Assembly: GCF_900114625.1 (NCBI RefSeq)
Contig: NZ_FOZL01000001.1
Coordinates: 558,001 to 622,000, forward strand
Length of the DNA stretch: 64,000 nt
Reading direction: 5' to 3'
DNA from: Granulicella pectinivorans
GTDB taxonomy: Bacteria > Acidobacteriota > Terriglobia > Terriglobales > Acidobacteriaceae
The notes beneath the pieces are model-generated. The model had not been told where the DNA came from and did not search any database. It saw only the letters and a list, made by a program, of their open reading frames with translations. This document shows, one piece after another, positions 1 to 8,061 of the stretch; position 1 is the stretch's first letter, and the number at the start of each line of letters is the position of its first letter. The position numbers were made by a program, and so were the translations under genes.

Positions 1-717
1 CCAGTCCAGCGGCGCGATCCCCACAATGGAAACCAGCCCGCGCGTGGGGAAGACACCGACCACGGAGCTGGTGCTGGACGGCATCCGGATAGAGTTGCCG
101 GTGTCGGTCCCGGTGCCCAGCATGGCGAAGTTCGCCGTCACCGCCGTGACGGTTCCACCTGAAGAGCCACCCGGCGAAAACCGTGCGTCGTAGGCATTGC
201 CGGTGCGTCCTCCCGCCGTGCTCTTGTTCGTGTCGGAGGCGGCGAAGTCGGGCATGTTGGTCTGTCCGAGGATGACGGCTCCGGCCGCCCGCAGATGAGC
301 CGTGACGGTGGCGTCCTCGGGCGCGACCAACTCATGCCCCGGAATCATGAAGCCCTTCCAGCCATCGTTCGTGATGTGTCCTTGCATGCTGGTGTTGGAC
401 TTGAGGACGATGGGCACGCCGTAGAGCGGGCCCTTATGCGCGGGGGCGGCGTCTTCGGCCCTGGCGCGGGCGAGCGCGGCGGCGGCATCGACCGTGATGA
501 CTGCCTTGTAGCGAACGTCGAACCTCGCGATGCGGTCGAGATACCACTGCGTGACCTGGACGACGGTGTAACGATGCGTCGCGTAGTACTGCTCCAGTTG
601 CGGGACGGTGGCTTCGAGGAGATCGCGGTCCATCTGGGCCTGCGTGGGCGGATGAGTCTGGGCAGGGAGAGCAAGCGTCAGGAAGGCTGCGGCGGCTAGG
701 GTGCGGAGTGGCTTCAT
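1..717 (-). CDS. Secreted amidase signature family protein, partial (N-terminal 239 residues)
   Basis: The reading frame opens with an ATG at 717 and runs off the left edge, so the C-terminal part is missing. The first ~20 residues (Lys/Arg, then a Leu/Ala-rich stretch ending PAQ) look like a Sec signal peptide. The amidase-signature triad is visible: a Lys in PIVLKSN, the cis-Ser in the GGSSGG motif, and the nucleophile Ser in DTGNSIR (families usually have DTGGSIR). Members hydrolyse amide bonds of diverse small substrates, so the substrate cannot be named. The exported form is common in soil bacteria with secreted peptide amidases. The gene stands alone, head away from the diguanylate cyclase gene. 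Confidence 0.88.
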   Translation of the reverse strand, partial: MKPLRTLAAAAFLTLALPAQTHPPTQAQMDRDLLEATVPQLEQYYATHRYTVVQVTQWYLDRIARFDVRYKAVITVDAAAALARARAEDAAPAHKGPLYGVPIVLKSNTSMQGHITNDGWKGFMIPGHELVAPEDATVTAHLRAAGAVILGQTNMPDFAASDTNKSTAGGRTGNAYDARFSPGGSSGGTVTAVTANFAMLGTGTDTGNSIRMPSSTSSVVGVFPTRGLVSIVGIAPLDW

Positions 718-794
718 CTCTCTCGGGCCTCTGTTTGTAGGGGTGGTGCGTTCAGTATAGGGCTCGCGGGAGGAACAAGGGCATGACCCTGGAG

Positions 795-910
795 GCAAAA
801 GATTGTGGGGGAAAGACGGAAAAAGCGGGAAAAAGAGGCAAAGCAAAACGCACAAACTCCCCGTTTCGATGCTTTGGACTTTGCTTCTTTTTCCTGTTTT
901 CCGCCTTTCC
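795..910. repeat. Purine/pyrimidine inverted repeat, copy A
   Basis: A purine-rich arm (about 809-843, beginning after GCAAAAGATTGTGGGG) is mirrored by a pyrimidine-rich arm (879-910) whose reverse complement reads GGAAAGGCGGAAAACAGG and continues AAAAAGAAGCAAAG. The pair could form a stem of about 30 bp. It begins about 18 bp past the stop of the GGDEF gene, so the transcript would meet it as a 3' hairpin. Related sequences lie at 5741-5863, 12431-12543 and 29323-29383. Confidence 0.7.
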
Positions 911-928
911 GGAACAGTCTCTTGCCGC

Positions 929-2164
929 TTACCCGTTGCCGAGCATGAAGCCCGTTCCGGCTACCGAGACCTTGTCGCGGCCGGCGTTCTTGACCGCGTA
1001 CATCATGCGGTCGGCGGCCTGCAGCATGGCGTGGACGGAGCCCCCATCCTCGGGGAAGGTGGCGAGGCCGAAGCTGCCGGTCAGGCGCAGGCCGATGCCG
1101 TCGTTCTCGAGAAAGACGGTCTCGCGGAGGCCGCTGTAGAGGATTTTGGTGATTTCCACGGCCTCATCCTTGCCGACTCCGGGCATCAGGACGACGAACT
1201 CGTCGCCGCCGTAGCGGAAGGCGGAGCTGCCGGGCTTGATGCGCTTCTTCAGCATCTTGCCGACCTCGGCGAGGAGCTTCGAGCCCACGAGGTGGCCGTG
1301 GGTGTCGTTGACGCCCTTGAAGCGGTCGAGATCCATGAACAGCAGGCTGAACTCCTGCCCGCCCGCCGCATGGCTGTGCAGGACGCACTCGTCCATGAGG
1401 CTGTAGAGATGGCGTGCGTTGTAGAGACCGGTGCAGTCGTCCGTGATGCTGAGCAGGTGGATCAGCTTCATCGAGTTCGCATTCTGGATGGCGATGGCCG
1501 CGTAGTCGCAGAGGATGCGCAGAAACGAGATGGAGTATTCGCTCAAGAGATCGAGCTTGCTGTTGAGGAGTTGGATGACACCGAGGGTCTTGTTCGCCGA
1601 GCGCACCGGAACGCAGGCCATGGAGTGGATCTGGAGCTCTGGGTGACGGCGCGCGAAGGCCGACCAGTGCGGGTCGAGTGAGACGTCGGGCACCACAAGC
1701 GGATTGCCGGTCTGGGCCACCCAGCCGGCGACCGAATCGCCCATCTTCACGCGCAGGCCTTTGAGGCTCTCGGCGTCTTCGCCGACGGCGATCTCGTAAT
1801 AGAGTTCGCCCGTTTCTTCGTCGACCATCAGCAGCGACCAGCGCTCCGGGCCGAAGAATCCGGCCATCTTGGTCATGATGGCCAGCAGAATCTCCTCGAG
1901 CTCAAGGGTAGAGGTGAGGGCTCGCGCTACATCGTGGAACACCCGCAGGTGATCCATCTGGCGGCTCTCGATAACCTGAAACGGAATTTTGTTCGGCATT
2001 GCATTGCCTGTCGGAACACGAACCGAGGCTCCGGTACCGCGCAGACGATTCTGCTCTGGTCCTCTCCTCCGCCGCACCCACCATATAGGTAACCATGAAA
2101 ATAGCAGAAAAGTAATCAAAAGGTAATAAACAGCACGGGGCCCACCAACCGTACTTCCATCCAT
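929..2164 (-). CDS. Membrane-anchored GAF-GGDEF diguanylate cyclase
   Basis: The 411-residue product carries an N-terminal hydrophobic stretch (about residues 11-30) followed by four arginines, a GAF-type sensor domain (about 70-215) and a C-terminal GGDEF domain (about 240-400) with an intact YGGDEF active-site motif. It should make cyclic di-GMP from two GTP. The start at 2164 has a GGTGGAG ribosome site 7 bases upstream and lies 24 bases after the moaA stop, so cotranscription with moaA is likely. An internal ATG at 1999 would give a soluble form without the membrane segment. An inverted repeat follows the stop. No RxxD inhibitory site stands out just before GGDEF. Confidence 0.9.
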   Translation of the reverse strand: MDGSTVGGPRAVYYLLITFLLFSWLPIWWVRRRRGPEQNRLRGTGASVRVPTGNAMPNKIPFQVIESRQMDHLRVFHDVARALTSTLELEEILLAIMTKMAGFFGPERWSLLMVDEETGELYYEIAVGEDAESLKGLRVKMGDSVAGWVAQTGNPLVVPDVSLDPHWSAFARRHPELQIHSMACVPVRSANKTLGVIQLLNSKLDLLSEYSISFLRILCDYAAIAIQNANSMKLIHLLSITDDCTGLYNARHLYSLMDECVLHSHAAGGQEFSLLFMDLDRFKGVNDTHGHLVGSKLLAEVGKMLKKRIKPGSSAFRYGGDEFVVLMPGVGKDEAVEITKILYSGLRETVFLENDGIGLRLTGSFGLATFPEDGGSVHAMLQAADRMMYAVKNAGRDKVSVAGTGFMLGNG

Positions 2165-2188
2165 CGTTCTCCACCCGTTTACCGCGTT

Positions 2189-3268
2189 CTATCCACCAAT
2201 ATGCACCATGCTACGCGATGGCTTTTCAAAGCCAGCTTCGCCGATGTGGTGACGCTCTTCCTTGCGCATGACAACTTGCCGAATATACGCCTTGAGGTCG
2301 TCCTCGGTTCCACCGCGCACCATTAAACCTTCGAGGTCGTGGTCGGATTGTGAGAAGAGGCAGGTTCTGATCTTGCCGTCGGAGGTGAGTCGGATGCGGC
2401 TGCAATGTCCACAAAAGGGACGACTTACGGGAGCGATGATGCCGATTTCGCCGATGCCGTCGTTGAAGGTGAAGCGCTTGGCGGTCTCGCTGGCGGCGTT
2501 GGGCGGAAGCTCTCGAAGGGGCCGCACGGCGTTCAAGCGAGCGACGATTTCGTCCATCGTGACGACCGTTTCGGGCTTCCAGGTGCGATCTTCTTCGAGA
2601 GGCATGAACTCGATAAAGCGCACGATGACACCTTCCCGCCGCGAAAACTCGCCGAATGCCTCGATCTGGCTGTCGTTGAAGCCACGCAGCAGCACGCAAT
2701 TCACCTTGACGGGACCAAGGCCAACCTCGCGGGCCCTGCGCATACCGGCGAGCACCTTCTCATAGCTGCGCGGAACGCGGGTGATGGCTGCGAAGATATT
2801 GGGGTCGACGGCGTCCATGCTGACGGTGACGCGGTTGAGGCCGGCGCGTTTGAGGGGCTCGGCGAGGCCTTCGAGGAGATGGCCGTTCGTGGTGAGAGCG
2901 AGGTCGAGGGGCAGGCCGTTGGTGGTGGGCGTGCCGTCGGGGAGAAAGGCCGTGCGCATGCCGGCCAGCTCCTGGACCATCTCCACGAGGCCTGCGCGGA
3001 GCAGAGGCTCGCCCCCTGTAAGTCTCAATTTTTCAACGCCAAGAGAGACGAACAGGCGGATCATGCGGAGGTAATCCGCGATGGGTAATTCGGAGTACTG
3101 GGCGCCTTCGTTGCCGGTGCGGCAGTACACGCAACGGTAGTTGCAACGATCCGTAATGGAGATGCGGAGGTCGGTGATGGCTCTCCCGAATTTGTCCCGC
3201 AGACGACCCTCAGCACTCACGCGCGGAGCGTGTTCGAGTTCAGCGAGTTCCGGCGGGAGAAGCGGCAT
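2189..3268 (-). CDS. moaA: GTP 3',8-cyclase, molybdenum cofactor biosynthesis
   Basis: This radical-SAM enzyme carries out the first step of molybdopterin synthesis, converting GTP to 3',8-cyclo-GTP. The N-terminal radical-SAM cluster motif CNYRCVYC is at about residues 42-49. The second, substrate-binding cluster is formed by FCGHC and a later Cys in IRTCLF. The protein ends in the Gly-Gly dipeptide typical of MoaA. At 359 residues it is slightly longer than usual, with ~25 extra N-terminal residues. The molybdenum-dependent formate dehydrogenase in this window would need this cofactor. No other moa or moe gene is nearby; its downstream partner is the diguanylate cyclase. Confidence 0.96.
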   Translation of the reverse strand: MPLLPPELAELEHAPRVSAEGRLRDKFGRAITDLRISITDRCNYRCVYCRTGNEGAQYSELPIADYLRMIRLFVSLGVEKLRLTGGEPLLRAGLVEMVQELAGMRTAFLPDGTPTTNGLPLDLALTTNGHLLEGLAEPLKRAGLNRVTVSMDAVDPNIFAAITRVPRSYEKVLAGMRRAREVGLGPVKVNCVLLRGFNDSQIEAFGEFSRREGVIVRFIEFMPLEEDRTWKPETVVTMDEIVARLNAVRPLRELPPNAASETAKRFTFNDGIGEIGIIAPVSRPFCGHCSRIRLTSDGKIRTCLFSQSDHDLEGLMVRGGTEDDLKAYIRQVVMRKEERHHIGEAGFEKPSRSMVHIGG

Positions 3269-3547
3269 AAAGTTCGTTCAAGTCTACAGTTAGGATGCAC
3301 TGCCAGGGGCATCGATGCAGCGGAGATCCGCGAGACATCTCTTATGTCTTCCAAAGCGTCTTACCGGTGTTAGTTCGCCGCGGAAATTACTTCTCTTCCA
3401 AAGGAGTAACTAAGCGTGTTTCTTTGGTAATGTCACATTACTTTTTCATTGAAGCAATTCATCCAAAGTTCTAGATTTGTCGTATATCTCGGTTTTCAAC
3501 ACTCACGCAACATGCACCGATGACGATTTATCAGGAACGAAAAACTT

Positions 3548-3994
3548 ATGTTTACTCCCAGCACAGTCCAACTTTGGTTAAGCGAGCAGGCGACGCCGCT
3601 CATGATCATCGTGGGCGTGCTTGTGGCGGGCTTTCTTCTTTTGAAGTTTTCGGCTGCCCGCCGCAAGGCTGCGCTCCTGCGCGAACGTGCGGGTCATACC
3701 GAGGATAGCTTCGTCGAGCACCTGACGACCTTCGGCTTCGATCCCATCATCGCCCGTTCCACTTACCGGTATCTGCAAGAGAAACAGAATGTCCATTTCC
3801 CGATCTTCCTGACCGACCACCTGGACGAGGATCTTGGGCTGGGTCTGGGCGATCTGGAACAGACCAAGGTCGCACTCGCGTTCGAGAGCGGACGAGAGTT
3901 TCGTCCCGGGGTGCGCCATGAGCCCCTCATCACGGTTGAGGATTTAATCCGGCTTATCCAGGCCTCGCCGCGCAAACGTGAGATGGTCGCGTAA
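3548..3994 (+). CDS. Membrane-anchored small protein with an acyl-carrier-like C-terminal domain
   Basis: I do not recognise a named family. The 148-residue product has one transmembrane helix (about residues 18-34, LMIIVGVLVAGFLLL), a basic stretch, and a soluble domain. The last ~60 residues read like an acyl carrier protein: a DEDLGLGLGDLEQ segment where carriers have DDLGLDSLD, then a helix, then ITVEDLIRLI where carriers have ITTVGDLV. The serine that carries phosphopantetheine is replaced by glycine, so it could not be a working carrier. AGGAACG lies upstream of the ATG. It stands alone and is followed by a strong terminator. Confidence 0.6.
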   Translation: MFTPSTVQLWLSEQATPLMIIVGVLVAGFLLLKFSAARRKAALLRERAGHTEDSFVEHLTTFGFDPIIARSTYRYLQEKQNVHFPIFLTDHLDEDLGLGLGDLEQTKVALAFESGREFRPGVRHEPLITVEDLIRLIQASPRKREMVA

Positions 3995-4021
3995 TCTTTC
4001 GACATCCTGAAGCACATGACA

Positions 4022-4050
4022 AAGGCCGAACCCCGACGGGGTTCGGCCTT
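4022..4050. terminator. Bidirectional hairpin terminator
   Basis: A near-perfect stem AAGGCCGAACCCC / GGGGTTCGGCCTT with a two-base loop lies between two convergent genes. It suits termination on either strand. Confidence 0.8.
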
Positions 4051-4071
4051 CGCTGTGTCTGTTGCCGATTG

Positions 4072-4356
4072 CTAGTAGGAGATGAACTCGGTGCTTCCGC
4101 TGCGCAGGCGAAGACCGGAGAGCAGGAAGAAGACAGCGAGAGCGCCGGTCGTCATGTTCCAGTAGGCTACCGGGTGCATCCATCCGGGCGAGTAGGTGAG
4201 ATCCTGTCCGGACCAGAGGGTCAGCAGGCAGGAGACGATCAGGCACTGGAAGCCGATTACCAGAAAGAGCTGGCCGCGACGGCGACGGCGATCGAGCGCC
4301 TCTACTTCGTCTGGGGTCAAGTCGCGTTCGTTTACGGGAATCAGCATGTTCGCCAT
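4072..4356 (-). CDS. Small two-helix membrane protein
   Basis: This 94-residue protein has an arginine-rich stretch (about residues 23-27) followed by two hydrophobic helices (about 30-48 and 68-82), suggesting an inner-membrane hairpin with positively charged cytoplasmic N-terminus. The start is supported by an AGGAG site about 10 bases upstream. I recognise no family; function unknown. It may be cotranscribed with the zinc-ribbon gene that starts at 4711. Confidence 0.6.
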   Translation of the reverse strand: MANMLIPVNERDLTPDEVEALDRRRRRGQLFLVIGFQCLIVSCLLTLWSGQDLTYSPGWMHPVAYWNMTTGALAVFFLLSGLRLRSGSTEFISY

Positions 4357-4438
4357 GGGATCGATCTCCTGAATGTCTCGGCTGGCCTGAAAAGAGGTCG
4401 CCTACACGTATTAAAACATATCCCCAGCCCGGCTGCGG

Positions 4439-4711
4439 TTAGAGGAAAGCAACAGACTGCAGTCCGACCACGTCGAAGCGCTTGCGGCAGCGGATATTCT
4501 TGCAGGCCATGGGGTCGTCGCGGCGTACCATGTAGCTCTGTGCCTTGGCGAAACGCGCGCGGTCGCGCTCATCGGCGCCGCGTGGGAGTTGTGTCTTTTT
4601 CCGCCGTACGATCCACGAAACCTGGTATTCACCCGGCTGCCCGCAGTGCGGACACGACATCGTATGTGTCCGGAGTTCGCTCTTCTCGTCGAAAAAATCC
4701 CGTTCTTCCAT
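4439..4711 (-). CDS. Small zinc-ribbon protein
   Basis: The 90-residue product contains two cysteine pairs, CPHCG (about residues 20-24) and CKNIRC (about 70-75), spaced as in a zinc ribbon. A strong GAGGTGA ribosome site precedes the ATG. The rest is charged and soluble. Function is unknown; nucleic-acid or protein binding is an inference from the zinc-ribbon layout. It is divergent from the lysine-rich gene at 4829. Confidence 0.6.
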   Translation of the reverse strand: MEERDFFDEKSELRTHTMSCPHCGQPGEYQVSWIVRRKKTQLPRGADERDRARFAKAQSYMVRRDDPMACKNIRCRKRFDVVGLQSVAFL

Positions 4712-4828
4712 TGGTCACCTCGCCCGGGTTCACCGGTTGGGTCGTGCTGCCCGGCAACCCATGCATCGCCCTGAGTATTGCATAATCAGCATGGGCTTCG
4801 CACGCACCGGGAGCTCCGGGTCACGATC

Positions 4829-5011
4829 ATGAGCAAAGCGAAAAAGCGCGTCTTCTCGACTGTCAAAGCGGTGAAGGAGAACGCGCGCGACCGCATCGGG
4901 CAGCCTCCGCCGGAAAAGGTGATTCCGGATCCGAAACAGAAGGAAGCAGCCAAACCAAAGCACAAAAAGACGTTGGCGGATCTGTTAACGCCTGACGCCG
5001 ATAACGATTGA
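4829..5011 (+). CDS. Lysine-rich 60-residue protein
   Basis: The ATG at 4829 starts a short basic protein (MSKAKKRVFS...), rich in Lys, Pro and Glu, with no hydrophobic segment. I prefer this start to an upstream ATG at 4778 because the composition becomes uniform from here. It ends 18 bases before the M50-like gene and is probably cotranscribed with it. No family is recognised. Confidence 0.45.
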   Translation: MSKAKKRVFSTVKAVKENARDRIGQPPPEKVIPDPKQKEAAKPKHKKTLADLLTPDADND

Positions 5012-5029
5012 CGCACCCCCCGAGACCCC

Positions 5030-5734
5030 ATGAGCAGCTTTGATGTCGTCCTGATCGTCTTCCAGATCTTCGTCCTCTTCTTTACCATCTCCGTGCAGTG
5101 CTGCACCCAGGCCTGGGTGGCGCTGCGGTTGGGCGATCCCACGGCGAAGATGCTGGGGCGCCTTACGCTCAATCCGCTGCAGCACCTGGACGTCTGGGGC
5201 ATGCTTGTCTTTCCCATCTACTCGTTGCTGCGAGGCGGTGGCCTCATGATCGGCTGGGGCAAGCAGGTTCCAGTCACCCAGCGCAACTTCAAGCACTATA
5301 AGCGCGACGACAACATCACGGCACTGGCTGGGCCAGCCAGCAACCTTGGGCTAGCCTTCACCGCCGTTGTGCTGCTGCTCGTTCTCAAACACACGATGGC
5401 GGGCGGTGTGCTGGCCATTCAGGCTGCAGTCCTGATCGCGTTTCACTTCCAGGACATCGACATCTCGGCGCTCCCGGCGCTCTTCCCCATCGCGCTTCTG
5501 CTCTATTTCACCGTCATCATCAACTGCACGCTGTTCATCTTCAACCTGATTCCCATTCCTCCGCTGGATGGGAGCCGGATTCTGCGCAACTACCTCTCCT
5601 ACAATGCGCTGAAGACCTACGACAGCATCGGCATGTGGTGGATGCTGATCTTCTTCGTCGCCGTCGGGCCTATCGTGGGGATTTTCTATCCCATTGTGCT
5701 CGGGGTGTTCAACGGGCTGCTGGCGGCGCTGTAA
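5030..5734 (+). CDS. M50 (site-2 protease-like) membrane protein lacking the HExxH motif
   Basis: The 234-residue protein has the fold signature of the small site-2 protease family: RLGDPTAKMLGRLTLNPLQHLD after the first helix, the GPASNL motif and the PPLDGSRIL motif (Asp180). Family members cut transmembrane helices with zinc held by HExxH and that Asp. Here the expected HExxH position reads QCCTQ (residues 23-27), so both histidines and the glutamate are absent, while the third ligand remains. It is probably a pseudo-protease, perhaps a binding protein or chaperone in the membrane. The upstream lysine-rich gene is 18 bases away. A purine-rich inverted repeat follows the stop. Confidence 0.85.
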   Translation: MSSFDVVLIVFQIFVLFFTISVQCCTQAWVALRLGDPTAKMLGRLTLNPLQHLDVWGMLVFPIYSLLRGGGLMIGWGKQVPVTQRNFKHYKRDDNITALAGPASNLGLAFTAVVLLLVLKHTMAGGVLAIQAAVLIAFHFQDIDISALPALFPIALLLYFTVIINCTLFIFNLIPIPPLDGSRILRNYLSYNALKTYDSIGMWWMLIFFVAVGPIVGIFYPIVLGVFNGLLAAL

Positions 5735-5740
5735 CCAAGG

Positions 5741-5863
5741 GCAAGGGATTGTGGGAAAAGGCGGAAAAACGGGAAAGAGAAACAAAGACAAGAGCTTGGT
5801 ATTCAGATCGGCGGTCTGTTTTTGCTCTTGTCTGTTTTCCCCGCTATTTCCCCAAATTCTTTT
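5741..5863. repeat. Purine/pyrimidine inverted repeat, copy B
   Basis: The left arm (5751-5795) is purine-rich, beginning GATTGTGGGAAAAGGCGG, and ends ACAAGAGC. The right arm (5824-5863) starts GCTCTTGTCTGTTTTCCCCG, the near reverse complement. It starts 7 bases after the stop of the M50-like gene and precedes trpS. Confidence 0.7.
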
Positions 5864-5911
5864 CGTCCGAGAGGCGCGGTCGCCCATCATGTACCCTTGA
5901 AGTGAAGCGAA

Positions 5912-7093
5912 ATGACCGATCAGACACCTCTTAGCTCGCGCCCCCGTGTTCTCTCCGGCATGCGCCCCACCGGCCGGCTCCATCTGGGCAACTACATGGG
6001 TGCCCTGTACAACTGGGTCCAGTTGCAGCATGAGTACGACTGCTTCTTTTTCATCGCGGACCTGCATGCGCTGACGACCGAGTACTTCGACCCGTCGGGC
6101 ATTCCGGCGAGTTCGGATGACGTGATTCTCGATTTTCTGGCGGCTGGTCTCGATCCGAACCTTTGCACGTTGTTCGTGCAGCAGGATGTCCCTGCACACT
6201 CCGAGCTGCATACGCTGCTGAGCATGATTACGCCGGTGACGTGGCTGGAGCGCGTGCCGACGTATAAGGACCAGCAGGAGCAGTTGAAGGAAAAGGATCT
6301 CGCCACGTACGGCTTCCTTGGCTACCCCTTGCTGCAGTCCGCCGACATCCTCCTGTACCAGCCGAAGTATGTTCCGGTGGGCAAGGACCAGGAAGCGCAC
6401 GTCGAGATTACGCGTGAGATTGCGCGGCGCTTCAACCAGCTCTATCCGGGCAGCTTCTCGATGGCCGAGGGTGCGGCCCCGTGGGAGCTGGAGGCGGTGA
6501 AGAAGACGGCGCGGAAGCTGGCGAACGATTCGAAGAAAGAGCACTTTACGCCGCATGAATTGATCGCGGCGGCTCCCCAGACCAAGCTGAAGAGCGGGTA
6601 CGGCACGGAGACGATTCTGCCAGTGCCTGAAGTCTTGCTGACGCCTTCGCCGAAGCTTCCCGGCACCGATGGCCGGAAGATGTCGAAGAGCTATGGGAAC
6701 ACCATCATGCTGGCGGATCCGGAACCGGAGGTTCGGGCGAAGCTGAAGACGATGGTGACCGATCCGGCGCGGATTCGGCGGACGGATACCGGCAACCCCG
6801 ATGTCTGCCCGGTGTTCGATTTGCACAGGGTTTTTTCCACTGTGGAAATCCAGGAAAAAGCCGCCGAGGGCTGTCGAACTGCGGGTATTGGATGCATTGA
6901 GTGCAAGGGCTGGCTGGCAGACGCCGTGGTGGATGTACTGGCACCTATCCAGCAGCGACGTGCGCACTACGAAGCCAACCCGGCCCTCGTGGAAGAGATT
7001 CTGACCGCAGGTGCGGCGAAAGCCCGTGCCCGCGCAACCCAAACGATGCACGAGGTCCGCGAAGTGATGGGCCTGCGTCAGCCGAGACCGTAA
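5912..7093 (+). CDS. trpS: Tryptophanyl-tRNA synthetase
   Basis: Class I synthetase that charges tRNA-Trp. The HIGH-type signature is HLGN in the GRLHLGNYMG segment (about residue 27), and the KMSKS loop is present as RKMSKSYGN (about residue 256). At 393 residues it is longer than the usual ~330, with an insertion around residues 200-245 as seen in several bacterial TrpRS. The stop TAA overlaps the scpA start by one base (TAATG), which indicates translational coupling with the chromosome segregation gene. Confidence 0.96.
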   Translation: MTDQTPLSSRPRVLSGMRPTGRLHLGNYMGALYNWVQLQHEYDCFFFIADLHALTTEYFDPSGIPASSDDVILDFLAAGLDPNLCTLFVQQDVPAHSELHTLLSMITPVTWLERVPTYKDQQEQLKEKDLATYGFLGYPLLQSADILLYQPKYVPVGKDQEAHVEITREIARRFNQLYPGSFSMAEGAAPWELEAVKKTARKLANDSKKEHFTPHELIAAAPQTKLKSGYGTETILPVPEVLLTPSPKLPGTDGRKMSKSYGNTIMLADPEPEVRAKLKTMVTDPARIRRTDTGNPDVCPVFDLHRVFSTVEIQEKAAEGCRTAGIGCIECKGWLADAVVDVLAPIQQRRAHYEANPALVEEILTAGAAKARARATQTMHEVREVMGLRQPRP

Positions 7094-8061
7094 TGTCCGA
7101 AGAGACCCTACAATCCGAAGAACCAACCGCCGAAGGCAGCGTGCCTGAGGTTGAAGCTGAGGTTCCGCATCCGCCGTTTGCGCTGGCTTCGAAGCCGACT
7201 CCGCCTGCTCCCGAGCCGAAGCGTACGCCTGCGGCGAGGGACAAAGACAAGGAAAAGGAAGAGGCTTCACTCTCACCGTTTTCGGTGCAGGTGGGACAGG
7301 TCTATGACGGGCCGTTGGACCTCCTGCTGGACCTGATTCGCAAGCAGAATATCGATATTTACGACATCCCCATTGCGCGGATCACGTCGCAGTTTCTGGA
7401 CTACACGCACCAGTTGAAGCAGACCGATGTGGACTCTGCGGGCGAGTTTATCTACATGGCCTCGCTGCTGATCCATATCAAGTCGAAGACGCTTCTGCCG
7501 CGCGACCCCTCGGATGTGACCGGGGCCGATGCGGAGGACCCGCGGCGCGAGCTGGTGGAGCGTCTGCTGGAGCATGAGCGGTTCAAGGCCGCAGCGCAGA
7601 TGCTGCAGCAGAAGCAGCAGATCGAAGAGGCTACGTGGTCCAATCCTGGGCTGCGCTACTTCCGGCGGGAGCAGGAGGCAGCACAGATTGGCGGGATGGA
7701 GCAGGAGATTGCTGCCGATACGTCGGACCTGATTCGGGTGTTTCGCGACATTCTGGAGCGGATTCGGACTCGGCCTATCCTCAATGTCGATGAGGAGTCC
7801 GTGACCGTGGCGCAGATGATCACCTATGTGAAGCAGCGGCTTCTGCTGGAAGACAAGCCGGTTTCGCTGCGGCGGCTTCTGCACAACACACATACGGAGC
7901 GGGCGCTGATCTGCATGTTCCTGGCGATGCTGGAGCTGGTTCGGCTGCAGGCGGTTCTGCTGCACCAGCCGGTGATTCAGGGGGACATCCTGATTAAAAA
8001 GACGGACAACTTCGAAGACCTGATCGCGGACCAGAGTGTGACGCGCGACGACTGGCGCTAG
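7093..8061 (+). CDS. scpA: Segregation and condensation protein A
   Basis: ScpA is the kleisin that bridges SMC heads in the bacterial condensin. The start at 7093 is the ATG inside TAATG, so trpS and scpA are coupled; the open frame further upstream lies over trpS and is not used. After a 60-residue acidic, Pro-rich N-terminal tail comes the conserved kleisin start (YDGPLDLLLDLIRKQNIDIYD), the helical linker, and the C-terminal winged helix (VAQMITYVKQRL... MFLAMLELVRLQ). 322 residues. Its partner scpB lies about 4.5 kb away on the other strand, unlike the adjacent scpAB of many bacteria. Confidence 0.95.
   Translation: MSEETLQSEEPTAEGSVPEVEAEVPHPPFALASKPTPPAPEPKRTPAARDKDKEKEEASLSPFSVQVGQVYDGPLDLLLDLIRKQNIDIYDIPIARITSQFLDYTHQLKQTDVDSAGEFIYMASLLIHIKSKTLLPRDPSDVTGADAEDPRRELVERLLEHERFKAAAQMLQQKQQIEEATWSNPGLRYFRREQEAAQIGGMEQEIAADTSDLIRVFRDILERIRTRPILNVDEESVTVAQMITYVKQRLLLEDKPVSLRRLLHNTHTERALICMFLAMLELVRLQAVLLHQPVIQGDILIKKTDNFEDLIADQSVTRDDWR

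Noticed and set aside
5351..7276. 641-codon minus-strand open frame opposite the M50-like gene and trpS
   Set aside because: It is the antisense shadow of trpS and neighbours: very rich in Arg/His/Gln and without family features. High G+C produces such long frames.
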